Assembly (NCBI GenBank): GCA_004134985.1
Contig: REGQ01000005.1
Span: 204,158 to 268,157, forward strand
DNA: 64,000 bases
DNA from: Paenibacillaceae bacterium
GTDB taxonomy: Bacteria; Bacillota; Bacilli; Paenibacillales; Paenibacillaceae
Direction of reading: 5' to 3'
In this document: one piece after another, positions 42,618-51,153 of the stretch
How positions within the stretch are numbered: position 1 is the stretch's first letter
How the letters are laid out: each line of letters opens with the position of its first letter
Program-made: the position numbers and the translations under genes
Notes under the pieces: model-generated
What the model saw: the letters and a program-made list of their open reading frames with translations, nothing else
Told to the model about the DNA's origin: nothing
The model's database searches: none

Positions 42618-44288
42618 ATGATACGTATAAATGCAATGAGTCGAACCGTTCGCTTAATGGCCGCTTTGCTGGCGCTGCTGCTGGTTTTGGCAGGATGCTC
42701 ATCCAATAACGGCGCAAGCCAGGCTGGCAATGGGGGAGCAGCGACTTCCCAAGGAGGAACGAATGGCAAGGGTGAAACAGAGCCGGAGAAAACGGAAGGC
42801 AATACTGGCGATGCCAACGGTGAAGAGACGGTTGATGTGCTTCGCTATCCGCTGTCGCTTACATTTGCTTCGCTGGACCCTCATCTGGTACCGACCGGCG
42901 GGGTAGCGAATATTGACCGCCATATCTACGAGCAACTGGTCGCTTTCAATACGAAATACGAGACGATTCCGGTGCTGGCGACCTCGATTGATGTGAGCGA
43001 GGACGGCAAAACCTACACGTTTCCACTGCGCAAAGGAGTCAAATTCCATAACGGCAAAGAGTTGAAAGCTGAGGATGTCGTCGCTTCGCTTAACCGCTGG
43101 AAGGAAAAAACACCACGCGCCCAAGCGTCCTTCGGGGACTCGCTATTTGAAATTGTGGACGAGTATACCGTAGCAATTAAGCTTGCGCGGCCCAGCAATG
43201 ATGTGCCTTTGCAGCTAGCCAGCTATTTGCAGTTTGCAGCGATTACGACCAAAGAGGCGATTGAAGCAGCCGGCCCGGACGGGCTGACCGAATTTATCGG
43301 GACAGGGCCGTACAAGTTCGTCGAATACAAGCAGGACCAATATGTTCATCTGGCCAAGTTTGATGATTATCAGTCGGTCGATGCTCCCCAGGATGGGGTA
43401 ACAGGCAAGAAGGAAGCGCTCGTAAAGGATTTATATTTTGACCTGATTCCGGATAGTTCAACGGCGTTCAGTGCGTTCCTCGCGGGCGATTATGATTTTG
43501 CCAATGTGTCGGTTGACAATCTGCCGCAAGTGCAAAGCTTGCCTGAGATTCACCTGGAGAAAGTATTCGGCTCTGAGCTGAACATTGTGTTCAACAAAAA
43601 AGCGCAGATTCCTTCCAATGTGAAGTTTAGACAGGCGATCGCCGCAGCGCTGGATACAGAGCAAGTCTTACTCGGCTACACTTCTGATCCGGAGCTGTAT
43701 AAATTAAATTCCAGCTTCGTGCAGCAGACGAATACGAACTGGTACAGCGAAGCGGGCAGTGCGGGATACAACCAGAAAAATATTGAAAAAGCCAAGGAGC
43801 TGCTGGCCGAATCCGGCTACAACGGGGAAGAGCTCGTGTTCCTGACGACACGCGACTCCGGCGATATGTTCTATAACGGAACAGTGCTGGTCAAAGACCA
43901 ACTGGACAAAATCGGGATCAAATCCCGGATGGAAGTGTATGATTTCACAACGATGATTGCCAAGCGCGCCGAGCCTCAGGCATGGGATCTGTATGTGGGT
44001 TCCTTCTCGGTACAGGCAAGCCCGTCCCAACTGCTGTTCTTCGGCAAAACGTACGGCTGGCCGGAAGATGAGAAGCTGCAGCAACTGATCGTGGCTACGA
44101 CGACTGCACTTACCAAGGAAGACAGGCAGCAGGCGTCAGACGCCCTGCACGCCTATGAGCGGGAAGAATATGTCGCTGCGGTGAAAATAGGCGAGACAGG
44201 CAACTATTATGCGAATCGGTCGAACATTGTCGGCTACCAGTACTTCGAAGGCCCGATTTTGTGGAACACCAAAGTATTGAAGAAATAG
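42618..44288 (+). CDS. ABC transporter family 5 substrate-binding lipoprotein (dipeptide/oligopeptide type)
   Basis: 556 residues. Lipobox VLAGCSS with lipidated C27, G/T/E-rich linker, then the family 5 domain with LRYPLSLTFASLDPHLVPTGGVANIDRHIYEQLV, YTFPLRKGVKFHNGKELKAEDVVASLNRW and the LNIVFNKKAQIPSNVKFRQAIAAALD segment. Such proteins bind peptides, opines, glutathione or other amino acid conjugates. AAGGAG precedes the ATG. It is the capture component for the complete DppBCDF-like set that follows. Confidence 0.93.
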   Translation: MIRINAMSRTVRLMAALLALLLVLAGCSSNNGASQAGNGGAATSQGGTNGKGETEPEKTEGNTGDANGEETVDVLRYPLSLTFASLDPHLVPTGGVANIDRHIYEQLVAFNTKYETIPVLATSIDVSEDGKTYTFPLRKGVKFHNGKELKAEDVVASLNRWKEKTPRAQASFGDSLFEIVDEYTVAIKLARPSNDVPLQLASYLQFAAITTKEAIEAAGPDGLTEFIGTGPYKFVEYKQDQYVHLAKFDDYQSVDAPQDGVTGKKEALVKDLYFDLIPDSSTAFSAFLAGDYDFANVSVDNLPQVQSLPEIHLEKVFGSELNIVFNKKAQIPSNVKFRQAIAAALDTEQVLLGYTSDPELYKLNSSFVQQTNTNWYSEAGSAGYNQKNIEKAKELLAESGYNGEELVFLTTRDSGDMFYNGTVLVKDQLDKIGIKSRMEVYDFTTMIAKRAEPQAWDLYVGSFSVQASPSQLLFFGKTYGWPEDEKLQQLIVATTTALTKEDRQQASDALHAYEREEYVAAVKIGETGNYYANRSNIVGYQYFEGPILWNTKVLKK

Positions 44289-44340
44289 CATCGCCGCAAG
44301 CAGGGCAGCATGTGGCAGGTGCGTCGGGGAGGAACGAGTT

Positions 44341-45288
44341 GTGAAGGTTTATCTGATGAAGCGCCTGGTTTACTTGCTGCTTGTGCTGCTGGTTTTGTCT
44401 GTTGTCGTATTCGCTATTGTCTATGTGATCCCCGGCGATCCGGCTACCGTGCTGCTCGGAGATGGCGCGACACCGGAAGCGGTAGCGCAATTGCAGCATG
44501 ACCTCGGCTTGACCAAGCCGATTTACGAACAGTACGGCGTGTGGATTTCCAAAGTGGTCCGCGGCGACCTGGGCACTTCTTATTTTCTAAAAGCGCCGGT
44601 GGCAGGAACGATATTAGAGCGGATTGGGCCTACGCTGTCCATTGCGGTGTTGGCGGAACTGATCGCTGTGGCAATTGCGGTTCCGCTCGGCATCTTCGCA
44701 GCGAGGCGGCGCGCTTCGGCAGCCGATCGCACGGTCAGGGTGTTCACGATGTTCGGGATGACGGTTCCGAGCTTTCTGCTCGGCCTGTTCATGATGCTGC
44801 TCTTCGCGGTGCAGTTGAAATGGCTGCCAGTGGCCGGCTACAAGTCGCTGGACAGCGGACTGCTTACCCATCTGCGCTATATTATTATGCCTGCCGTAGC
44901 GCTAGGCGTAATTCATTCGGCGTTTCTGACGAAAATCACCCGTGCCTCCATGCTTGAGGTGCTGAACGAAGGCTACATTAAAACGGCGCGGGCGAAGGGC
45001 GTCAAGGAGCGGCGCGTCATTTACCGCCATACGCTGCGCAACAGCTTTATCCCGATCTTAACGGTGATCGGGCAGTCTTTCGGAACGCTGATTGCGGGCG
45101 CAGCCGTCGTGGAATCGATATTCAATATTCCAGGACTTGGCCAACTGCTGGTCAATTCGGTCCAGCGCCGCGACTATATGATCATTCAGGGGGCTGTTCT
45201 GCTGGTCGCTGTTATGACGGTCGTCATTAATTTGATTGTTGATTTATTGTATGTTGCCGTTGATCCGAGAATCAGGCTGAACAAATAG
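44341..45288 (+). CDS. Dipeptide-type ABC permease (DppB-like)
   Basis: 315 residues from GTG 44341, after GGGGAGG. Starts YLMKRLVYLLLVLLVLSVVVFAIVYVIPGDPA, typical of DppB, with six helices and the permease loop ILNEGYIKTARAKGVKERRVIYRHTLRNSFIPI. The next gene encodes its partner. Confidence 0.93.
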   Translation: MKVYLMKRLVYLLLVLLVLSVVVFAIVYVIPGDPATVLLGDGATPEAVAQLQHDLGLTKPIYEQYGVWISKVVRGDLGTSYFLKAPVAGTILERIGPTLSIAVLAELIAVAIAVPLGIFAARRRASAADRTVRVFTMFGMTVPSFLLGLFMMLLFAVQLKWLPVAGYKSLDSGLLTHLRYIIMPAVALGVIHSAFLTKITRASMLEVLNEGYIKTARAKGVKERRVIYRHTLRNSFIPILTVIGQSFGTLIAGAAVVESIFNIPGLGQLLVNSVQRRDYMIIQGAVLLVAVMTVVINLIVDLLYVAVDPRIRLNK

Positions 45289-45316
45289 TCCGGCGGCAAG
45301 TGGGGAGGGATCGAAG

Positions 45317-46234
45317 ATGAACAGCGGAATGATCCGCAATACGCGAAACACGAACAGTCAAGGGCAGGTTCGGCGAGGGCTAGGCCGGGTGTCCCGGATG
45401 CTGCGGCGATTCGCCGCCAACAAGGAGGTGCTGGTCAGCAGTGCGGCCATCGCCGTTATCGCGGCGGTGACGCTGCTTCCTTTTTTGTTCGCCACGCATG
45501 AGCCAGACTATATTGACGTTGCCAACCGGTTTCAAAAGCCGGGAGGCGAACATTGGCTGGGCACCGACAACTTCGGGCGAGATATTTACAGCAGAGTCAT
45601 CTACGGCATTCAGACATCGGCTATTGTTGGTGTCATCGTAGCGCTCGCTTCCTCTGTGCTGGGACTCATTATTGGACTTTATGCGGCTTATTATCGGGTG
45701 CTTGATCAATTGTTCATGCGGATTTCAGACGGGCTGATTGCTTTTCCCGGCATTTTGCTGGCATTGGCAATTATGGCGACGCTGGGACCGAGCATCCGCA
45801 ATCTCGTTATCTGTCTTACGGTCGTCATTACACCGAATATTGCGCGCCTCGTGCGCTCCAATGTGCTCGTTATCCGCGAGCAGACGTATATCGAGGCGAT
45901 GAAGGCGCTCGGTGCGACAGATACGCGCATTATATGGGGGCATATTGCGGTGAACACGCTGCCTGTGCTCATCGTGCAGGGCTCGTTTATTTTTGTGGAA
46001 GTGATGATTACGGAAGCGGCGCTCAGCTTTCTCGGCGCAGGCATTCCCGCTCCAACTCCGAGTTTGGGCAGCATGCTGCTTGACGGCAAAATGTTTATTT
46101 TCAACTCCTGGTGGATGACCGTATTTCCTGGCATTGCGCTGATGATTGTCGCGCTGGCATTTAATCTGCTCGGTGACGGGTTGCGGGATTTGCTTGATCC
46201 TCACACGAATGAAACGAGGGGGAGTGCGCAATGA
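45317..46234 (+). CDS. Dipeptide-type ABC permease (DppC-like)
   Basis: 305 residues. A basic, non-membrane N-terminus, then six helices and the DppC hallmarks LGTDNFGRDIYSRVIYGIQTS and the loop TYIEAMKALGATDTRIIWGHIAVNTLPVLIV. GGGGAGGGA precedes the ATG. Its stop overlaps the ATPase start (ATGA). Confidence 0.93.
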   Translation: MNSGMIRNTRNTNSQGQVRRGLGRVSRMLRRFAANKEVLVSSAAIAVIAAVTLLPFLFATHEPDYIDVANRFQKPGGEHWLGTDNFGRDIYSRVIYGIQTSAIVGVIVALASSVLGLIIGLYAAYYRVLDQLFMRISDGLIAFPGILLALAIMATLGPSIRNLVICLTVVITPNIARLVRSNVLVIREQTYIEAMKALGATDTRIIWGHIAVNTLPVLIVQGSFIFVEVMITEAALSFLGAGIPAPTPSLGSMLLDGKMFIFNSWWMTVFPGIALMIVALAFNLLGDGLRDLLDPHTNETRGSAQ

Positions 46235-47274
46235 AACAGACGGCGCCGCTGCTGGAAGTGAAACATCTCAAAACCCATTTTAGCGCAGGAAAGAAGAACT
46301 TCGTCACCGCTGTGGACGACATCTCGTTCCATGTGATGCCTGGCGAATTCGTCGGCATTGTAGGCGAGTCTGGCTGCGGCAAGAGCGTCACTTCGCAGTC
46401 GATCATGCGGCTGCTCGATGAACAGCGTCTGGTGCGCTATGAGGGAGAAGTCACCTACGGCGGGGAAAACTTGCTGGCTGTGCCGGTCTCGCGTATGCAG
46501 GCGATTCGCGGCAATGAAATCTCGATGATCTTTCAGGACCCGATGAGCTCGCTCAACCCGGTGTTCACCATCGGCGATCAGATCATGGAGACGCTGCAGA
46601 TTCATCGGAAGCTGTCCAGAAAAGCAGCGTTCGAGCAAGCGGTAGAGCTGCTGGAGCTGACCGGCATTCCTTCCCCGGCTGCGCGCATGCGGGAATATCC
46701 CCATCAGCTGTCCGGCGGGATGCGGCAGCGAGTAATGATCGCGATCGCGCTGGCATGCAGACCGCGGCTGTTGATCGCCGATGAGCCGACGACTGCGCTT
46801 GATGTGACGATTCAATCGCAAATTCTGGATTTGCTGCTCGACTTGAACGGCAAGCTGGGCATGAGCGTGATGCTGATCACGCATGATCTGGGCGTTGTTG
46901 CAGAGGTGTGCAGCCGCGTGGTCGTTATGTATTTGGGACAAATCGTGGAGAGTGCGCCGGTGAAGGAACTGTTCGCCAATCCGCGGCATCCGTATACGAT
47001 CAGTCTGATGCAGGCGATCCCGCGTCTGGATACGGACCGTTCTCAGGAGCTTCCGGTCGTGGAAGGCAATGTGCCATCCCTGTTTCAGGTGCCGCCGGGC
47101 TGCCGGTTCGCGGCAAGATGCGCCTATGCGGACGCGCGATGCCATGCCGAAGCGCCGATTGAGCGTGCGGTGGGCACGGACCATACGGTGCGCTGCTGGC
47201 ATGCGGATCACATTGGACGGGCTGCAGACGACCGTACGACGAAGGGAGGGGACGCGCTTGACAAGGTCTACTGA
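46231..47274 (+). CDS. Dipeptide-type ABC ATPase (DppD-like)
   Basis: 347 residues. Walker A GESGCGKS, signature LSGGMRQR, Walker [14 protein letters not shown]-loop ITHDLG, and the oligopeptide-type C-terminal extension with cysteines ([22 protein letters not shown]) that can hold an iron-sulfur cluster in some members. Overlaps both neighbours. Confidence 0.93.
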   Translation: MKQTAPLLEVKHLKTHFSAGKKNFVTAVDDISFHVMPGEFVGIVGESGCGKSVTSQSIMRLLDEQRLVRYEGEVTYGGENLLAVPVSRMQAIRGNEISMIFQDPMSSLNPVFTIGDQIMETLQIHRKLSRKAAFEQAVELLELTGIPSPAARMREYPHQLSGGMRQRVMIAIALACRPRLLIADEPTTALDVTIQSQILDLLLDLNGKLGMSVMLITHDLGVVAEVCSRVVVMYLGQIVESAPVKELFANPRHPYTISLMQAIPRLDTDRSQELPVVEGNVPSLFQVPPGCRFAARCAYADARCHAEAPIERAVGTDHTVRCWHADHIGRAADDRTTKGGDALDKVY

Positions 47275-48250
47275 GCCAGCTGGCGCTGCACGCAAGCCGT
47301 TGCTGGAAGTGCGCAACTTGCAGAAGCATTACCGCGTGAACGGAGGCGCGGAGCAGCAGACGATCAAGGCGGTCAACAACGTCTCGCTCCAACTGTATGA
47401 CGGTGAAACGTACGGGCTGGTCGGGGAGTCCGGCTGCGGCAAGAGCACATTGGGCAAAACCTTGCTGCGGCTATTGCCAGCCACGTCCGGGGAAGTGCAT
47501 TACGAGGGCAAGAACCTGTTTCAACTTCGTGAGAAGGAGATGAGGCAGGTGCGTCAGCATCTGCAAATGGTATTCCAGGACCCTTATACTTCACTCAATC
47601 CGCGCAAGCGGGTGGGCAGCATTATTGGGGAAGGACTGAAAATTCATGGCGTGCGGAGCAAAGCGGAACGGCGTGAACGCGTGCTTGCGATATTAGAAAA
47701 GATCGGGCTGCAGCCGGAGCATGTCGACCGTTTCCCTCATGAGCTGTCAGGGGGACAACGCCAGCGGATCGGGCTGGCAAGGGCGCTCGTGTTGCAGCCG
47801 CGCCTGGTCGTATGCGATGAGCCGGTATCTGCGCTGGATGTCATTATCCAATCCCAGATCGTTAATTTGATGCGCAAGCTGCAGCAGGAACTTCGGCTGA
47901 CATATTTGTTCATCGCCCATGATATCAGCGTCGTCCGGTACGTCTCGGATCGGATTGGCGTCATGTACTTGGGGCGGCTGGTAGAGGAAGCGGACACCAA
48001 TACACTGTTTACCTCGCCGAAGCATCCGTATACGAAGGTGCTGCTTTCCTCCGTGCCGGTTCCCGATCCGACGGTTAAGCGCACGCGCATCCCATTGACA
48101 GGGGAGCTGCCTTCCCCGCTGGATCTGCCTTCAGGGTGCGTGTTTCACACCCGCTGTCCTTATGCGACAGCGCGCTGCCGCGACGAGGAGCCGGCCTTCC
48201 GTCAAATCGCGCCGAATCATTCGGCAGCCTGCCATCTGCAGGACGACTAA
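47258..48250 (+). CDS. Dipeptide-type ABC ATPase (DppF-like)
   Basis: 330 residues from TTG 47258, six bases after GGGAGGGG; the frame is open far upstream but only inside dppD. Walker [10 protein letters not shown], signature LSGGQRQR, Walker B LVVCDEPVSALD, and the C-terminal LPSGCVFHTRCPYATARCRDEEP cysteine extension. It pairs with the DppD-like subunit, with a 17-base gene overlap. Confidence 0.92.
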   Translation: MTRSTEPAGAARKPLLEVRNLQKHYRVNGGAEQQTIKAVNNVSLQLYDGETYGLVGESGCGKSTLGKTLLRLLPATSGEVHYEGKNLFQLREKEMRQVRQHLQMVFQDPYTSLNPRKRVGSIIGEGLKIHGVRSKAERRERVLAILEKIGLQPEHVDRFPHELSGGQRQRIGLARALVLQPRLVVCDEPVSALDVIIQSQIVNLMRKLQQELRLTYLFIAHDISVVRYVSDRIGVMYLGRLVEEADTNTLFTSPKHPYTKVLLSSVPVPDPTVKRTRIPLTGELPSPLDLPSGCVFHTRCPYATARCRDEEPAFRQIAPNHSAACHLQDD

Positions 48251-48271
48251 CAAGCAAAGGATGAAGCAACG

Positions 48272-49639
48272 ATGAAAAAAATACATTTGGGTGTATTTGA
48301 GGTCAACAGTGTCAATCATTTGACACCTGGAATATGGACGCATCCCGAGCAAAACCGGATCTATTTCAACCAGCTCAGCTATTGGAAGAACATCGCTGAA
48401 CTGCTGGAGCGGGGCAAATTTGACTTTATGTTTTTTGCCGATACGTACAGTTATCCGCGCAAAAATCCAGAGCTGGCCTTCCGCGAAGCAGGCGGCGCGC
48501 CGGCTAATGACCCGATGCTGCTCATCCCTGCGCTGGCGATGGCAGCGCCGAATTTGGCTTTTACGATGACGACCTCCACGACGTTCGAAACGCCGTATGC
48601 CAATGCCCGGCGCTTCTCCACGCTCGACCATCTTACGGATGGACGCATCGGCTGGAACGTCGTTACGACGAGCAACCCGACGGCAGGCGACCTGTTCGGA
48701 CGAGAAGACTTCGCAGCGCATGACAAGCGGTATGATATCGCCGATGAGTTTCTGGACCTTAGCTACAAGCTGTGGGAGGGAAGCTGGGAGGATGATGCGG
48801 TGCTGATGGACCGTGAGCGACGCATTTATACCGACCCGGCCAAAGTGCATAAGATCGTCCACGAAGGTGAACATTTCCGTCTGACGGGCTATCACAGTTC
48901 GGCGCCGTCCCCGCAGCGCACGCCGGTGATCTTCCAGGCCGGCAGCTCGACAAGGGGGCGCATCTTCGCGGCTCGCCATGCGGAGGGCGTATTCCTCAAA
49001 GCGCCGACGACGGCGATTTTGCGGGAGCAGGTGGCCGACATTCGCCGCCGTGCCGTCGAAATCGGACGATCCCCGTCCGCAATTAAGGTGTTCACCGGCC
49101 TGTCGGTCGTCGTCGCTCCGACGCGCGAGGAAGCGCAGCGCAAGTATGAGGATTACTTGAGCTATCAAAGCCGTGAAGCGTCCTTGGCAAGCTATGCCAG
49201 CGTCACCGGCATCGATCTGACGGCGCTTGATCCGGATGCTTATTTCGAAAATATTCATACGGAAATGGGCCAGACGCATACCGACCGGTTTACGAAGCAT
49301 AGCGCGACCCGCAAGAAGGTGCATGAGGTCATCGACGATTTTCTGAAGAAGGGCTTCCGCGGCCTTACGGTCGTTGGCTCGCCGGAAGACGTCGCAGATC
49401 AAATTCAGCAGTGGGTGGAGGAGACCGATGTCGACGGCTTCAACTTGGAGCCGTATGTGCTCCCTGGCTCCTATGCGGACTTCATCGACCTGGTCGTCCC
49501 GATCTTGCAAAAGCGTGGCATGTTCAAGGAAGAATACGAGCCGGGCACGTTCCGTGAGCGCCTGTTCGGCACCGGGGAGGCGCGGTTGCCCGAGCATCAT
49601 CCCGGAGTGCGCTTTCGCCGCGCGGGGCAGCCGCAGTGA
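48272..49639 (+). CDS. NtaA/SnaA/DmoA-family FMN-dependent monooxygenase
   Basis: 455 residues, the normal length for this luciferase-like subgroup. Marks: WTHPEQNRIYFNQLSYWKNIAELLERGKFDFMFFADT, STTFETPYANARRFSTLDHLTDGRIGWNVVTTSNPTAGDLFG, PVIFQAGSSTRGRIFAARHAEGVF, and a C-terminal VVGSPEDVADQIQQWVEETDVDGFNLE. Members use reduced FMN and O2 to cleave C-N or C-S bonds (nitrilotriacetate, dimethyl sulfide, S-succinocysteine). No flavin reductase gene is adjacent. The 3' end overlaps the next gene by GTGA. Confidence 0.92.
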   Translation: MKKIHLGVFEVNSVNHLTPGIWTHPEQNRIYFNQLSYWKNIAELLERGKFDFMFFADTYSYPRKNPELAFREAGGAPANDPMLLIPALAMAAPNLAFTMTTSTTFETPYANARRFSTLDHLTDGRIGWNVVTTSNPTAGDLFGREDFAAHDKRYDIADEFLDLSYKLWEGSWEDDAVLMDRERRIYTDPAKVHKIVHEGEHFRLTGYHSSAPSPQRTPVIFQAGSSTRGRIFAARHAEGVFLKAPTTAILREQVADIRRRAVEIGRSPSAIKVFTGLSVVVAPTREEAQRKYEDYLSYQSREASLASYASVTGIDLTALDPDAYFENIHTEMGQTHTDRFTKHSATRKKVHEVIDDFLKKGFRGLTVVGSPEDVADQIQQWVEETDVDGFNLEPYVLPGSYADFIDLVVPILQKRGMFKEEYEPGTFRERLFGTGEARLPEHHPGVRFRRAGQPQ

Positions 49640-50847
49640 CACGCCTCGCAGAGGAGCAGTGCCTTCTGGTCGAGCAGCTGGAGTTCACGGAACAGCAGCT
49701 CGTCTGGCTGCGGCTAGCCCGGGAAGTCGGGCGCAGTGATCTGGCGCCCGCTGCTGCTGCGGTGGATCGCGAAGCCCGCTATCCGGCGGAGGGCGTGAGC
49801 GGCTTGCGGGCTTCCGGCTTGCTCGGACTCGCCGTGCCCGCCGCATTCGGCGGCGGCGATGGCGGCATCGGCGGCGATGTGCTGCTGCTGCCGGTTGTGC
49901 TGATGGAGCTGGCCGCGCACTGCTCTTCCACCGCGCAGGTGTTCGCGCTGCACAATACGGGCGTCCAGTTCGTGAAGGCGATGGGAACGCCGGAACAGCA
50001 GCAGTTCTTCTTCCGCGAGGTGCTGGACGGCAACTTGTTCGCGAGCTTCGCCAGCGAGGATCAACCGTCGCGTCAGGCACTGGCAAGCACGCTGCGCAAG
50101 GTGGAGCAAGGCTACCTGCTGAACGGGCGCAAAATTTTCGCCACCGGTTCGCCCGGCGCCAAGTGGGCGTTCTGGCGGGCTGTGACGGAAGGGCAGGCTG
50201 GCGAGCGCGCTGCGCAGACGCTGCTGCCGATCGTGGAACTGTCCGCTCCCGGCGTCACGGTGCTGGGTGATTGGGACGGCATCGGCCAGCGCGGCACAGG
50301 CAGCGGGACAGCGCTCGCCGAGCAGGTGTTCATCCCGGAGTCGCAACTGATCGGCTCGCCGGAGACAATCGCCCGGTGCGGGACCTTCTTTGCGACGCAG
50401 TTCCATGTGCACTTCGCGGCGCAATATGTCGGCATTGCCACAGGCGCATTCCGCGAGGCGCTCGACTATGTGCATGCGATGGCGCGGCCGTGGTCTGGAG
50501 GGACGGCGGCCGAGGAGCCGTACACGCTGCTCCGCGTAGGCGACCTGGCGGCGAAGCTGGCGAGCGCCCGTCAGCTTGTGCTGCGGGCGGCGCGGCTGCT
50601 GCATGCGTATCAGACGCAGCCTGAACTGGCGGCCGCCGTGCAGGCTGCGGCGTCGCATGCGAAGATCATCGCGACGGAAACGGCGCTTGATGTGACCCAG
50701 ACCGTGTTCCAGGTCATGGGCGCACGCTCCGCAACGGGGCAATACAGCTTTGACCGCTACTTCCGCAATGCGAGAACGCTAACTTTGCATGACGCGGTGG
50801 ATAAGCAGCGGGAAGCAGCCGGGAGGTATGAGCTGGCTCGGCAATAA
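49636..50847 (+). CDS. Acyl-CoA dehydrogenase-like flavin monooxygenase (DszC/SfnB type)
   Basis: 403 residues from GTG 49636. The acyl-CoA dehydrogenase fold is clear: N-terminal helical part (LRASGLLGLAVPAAFGG), beta middle (FASFASEDQPSRQALASTLRKVEQGYLLNGRKIFATGS) and helical C-terminus ending in YFRNARTLTLHDAVDKQREAAGRYELA. That ending matches DszC/SfnB and other N- or S-oxygenating flavoproteins more than true acyl-CoA dehydrogenases, which have a catalytic glutamate. Coding DNA here is strikingly GC-rich. Likely works with the preceding monooxygenase on the same substrate. Confidence 0.88.
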   Translation: MTRLAEEQCLLVEQLEFTEQQLVWLRLAREVGRSDLAPAAAAVDREARYPAEGVSGLRASGLLGLAVPAAFGGGDGGIGGDVLLLPVVLMELAAHCSSTAQVFALHNTGVQFVKAMGTPEQQQFFFREVLDGNLFASFASEDQPSRQALASTLRKVEQGYLLNGRKIFATGSPGAKWAFWRAVTEGQAGERAAQTLLPIVELSAPGVTVLGDWDGIGQRGTGSGTALAEQVFIPESQLIGSPETIARCGTFFATQFHVHFAAQYVGIATGAFREALDYVHAMARPWSGGTAAEEPYTLLRVGDLAAKLASARQLVLRAARLLHAYQTQPELAAAVQAAASHAKIIATETALDVTQTVFQVMGARSATGQYSFDRYFRNARTLTLHDAVDKQREAAGRYELARQ

Positions 50848-51153
50848 CTATATTGTAAACAAGCATTCTTTTTCGCACCGCGCGCCCGGATCTGCGCGCG
50901 ATGCGATTTTGCAGTTGAGCATCCTGCTTTGGCGGGAGTTCTCTTGCGGATGCTTGTTTTTGGTTTTGCGATAGTGTTGGAACGTGAATCGGGATAAGGT
51001 GTGGACGTACTTGCTGCATCGCTTGGACAATGATTTGGTAAGAATGTTTGCTGCTTTGCCCTGCGAATTGCTTATCCACTTGTTTAATCGCTTATAGTAT
51101 TATATTGGAAGTGTTCTGGCACACTACAATAAAAAGTATTGGTGGTAGCGAAT
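50848..51153. other. Intergenic region with a long terminator-like inverted repeat
   Basis: AAACAAGCAT (50858-50867) and ATGCTTGTTT (50949-50958) are complementary and enclose smaller hairpins (GCGCGC-CCGGATCT-GCGCGC). The right arm is followed by TTGGTTTTG, so this may terminate the 41-51 kb operon. The rest holds no gene; TATTAT near 51100 may be the -10 of the next gene. Confidence 0.5.

Noticed and set aside
48131..49642. A 503-codon minus-strand gene opposite the flavin monooxygenase
   Set aside because: High-GC codon usage of the plus-strand gene leaves the opposite strand open. The antisense product shows no motif and the plus-strand protein is a clear family member.
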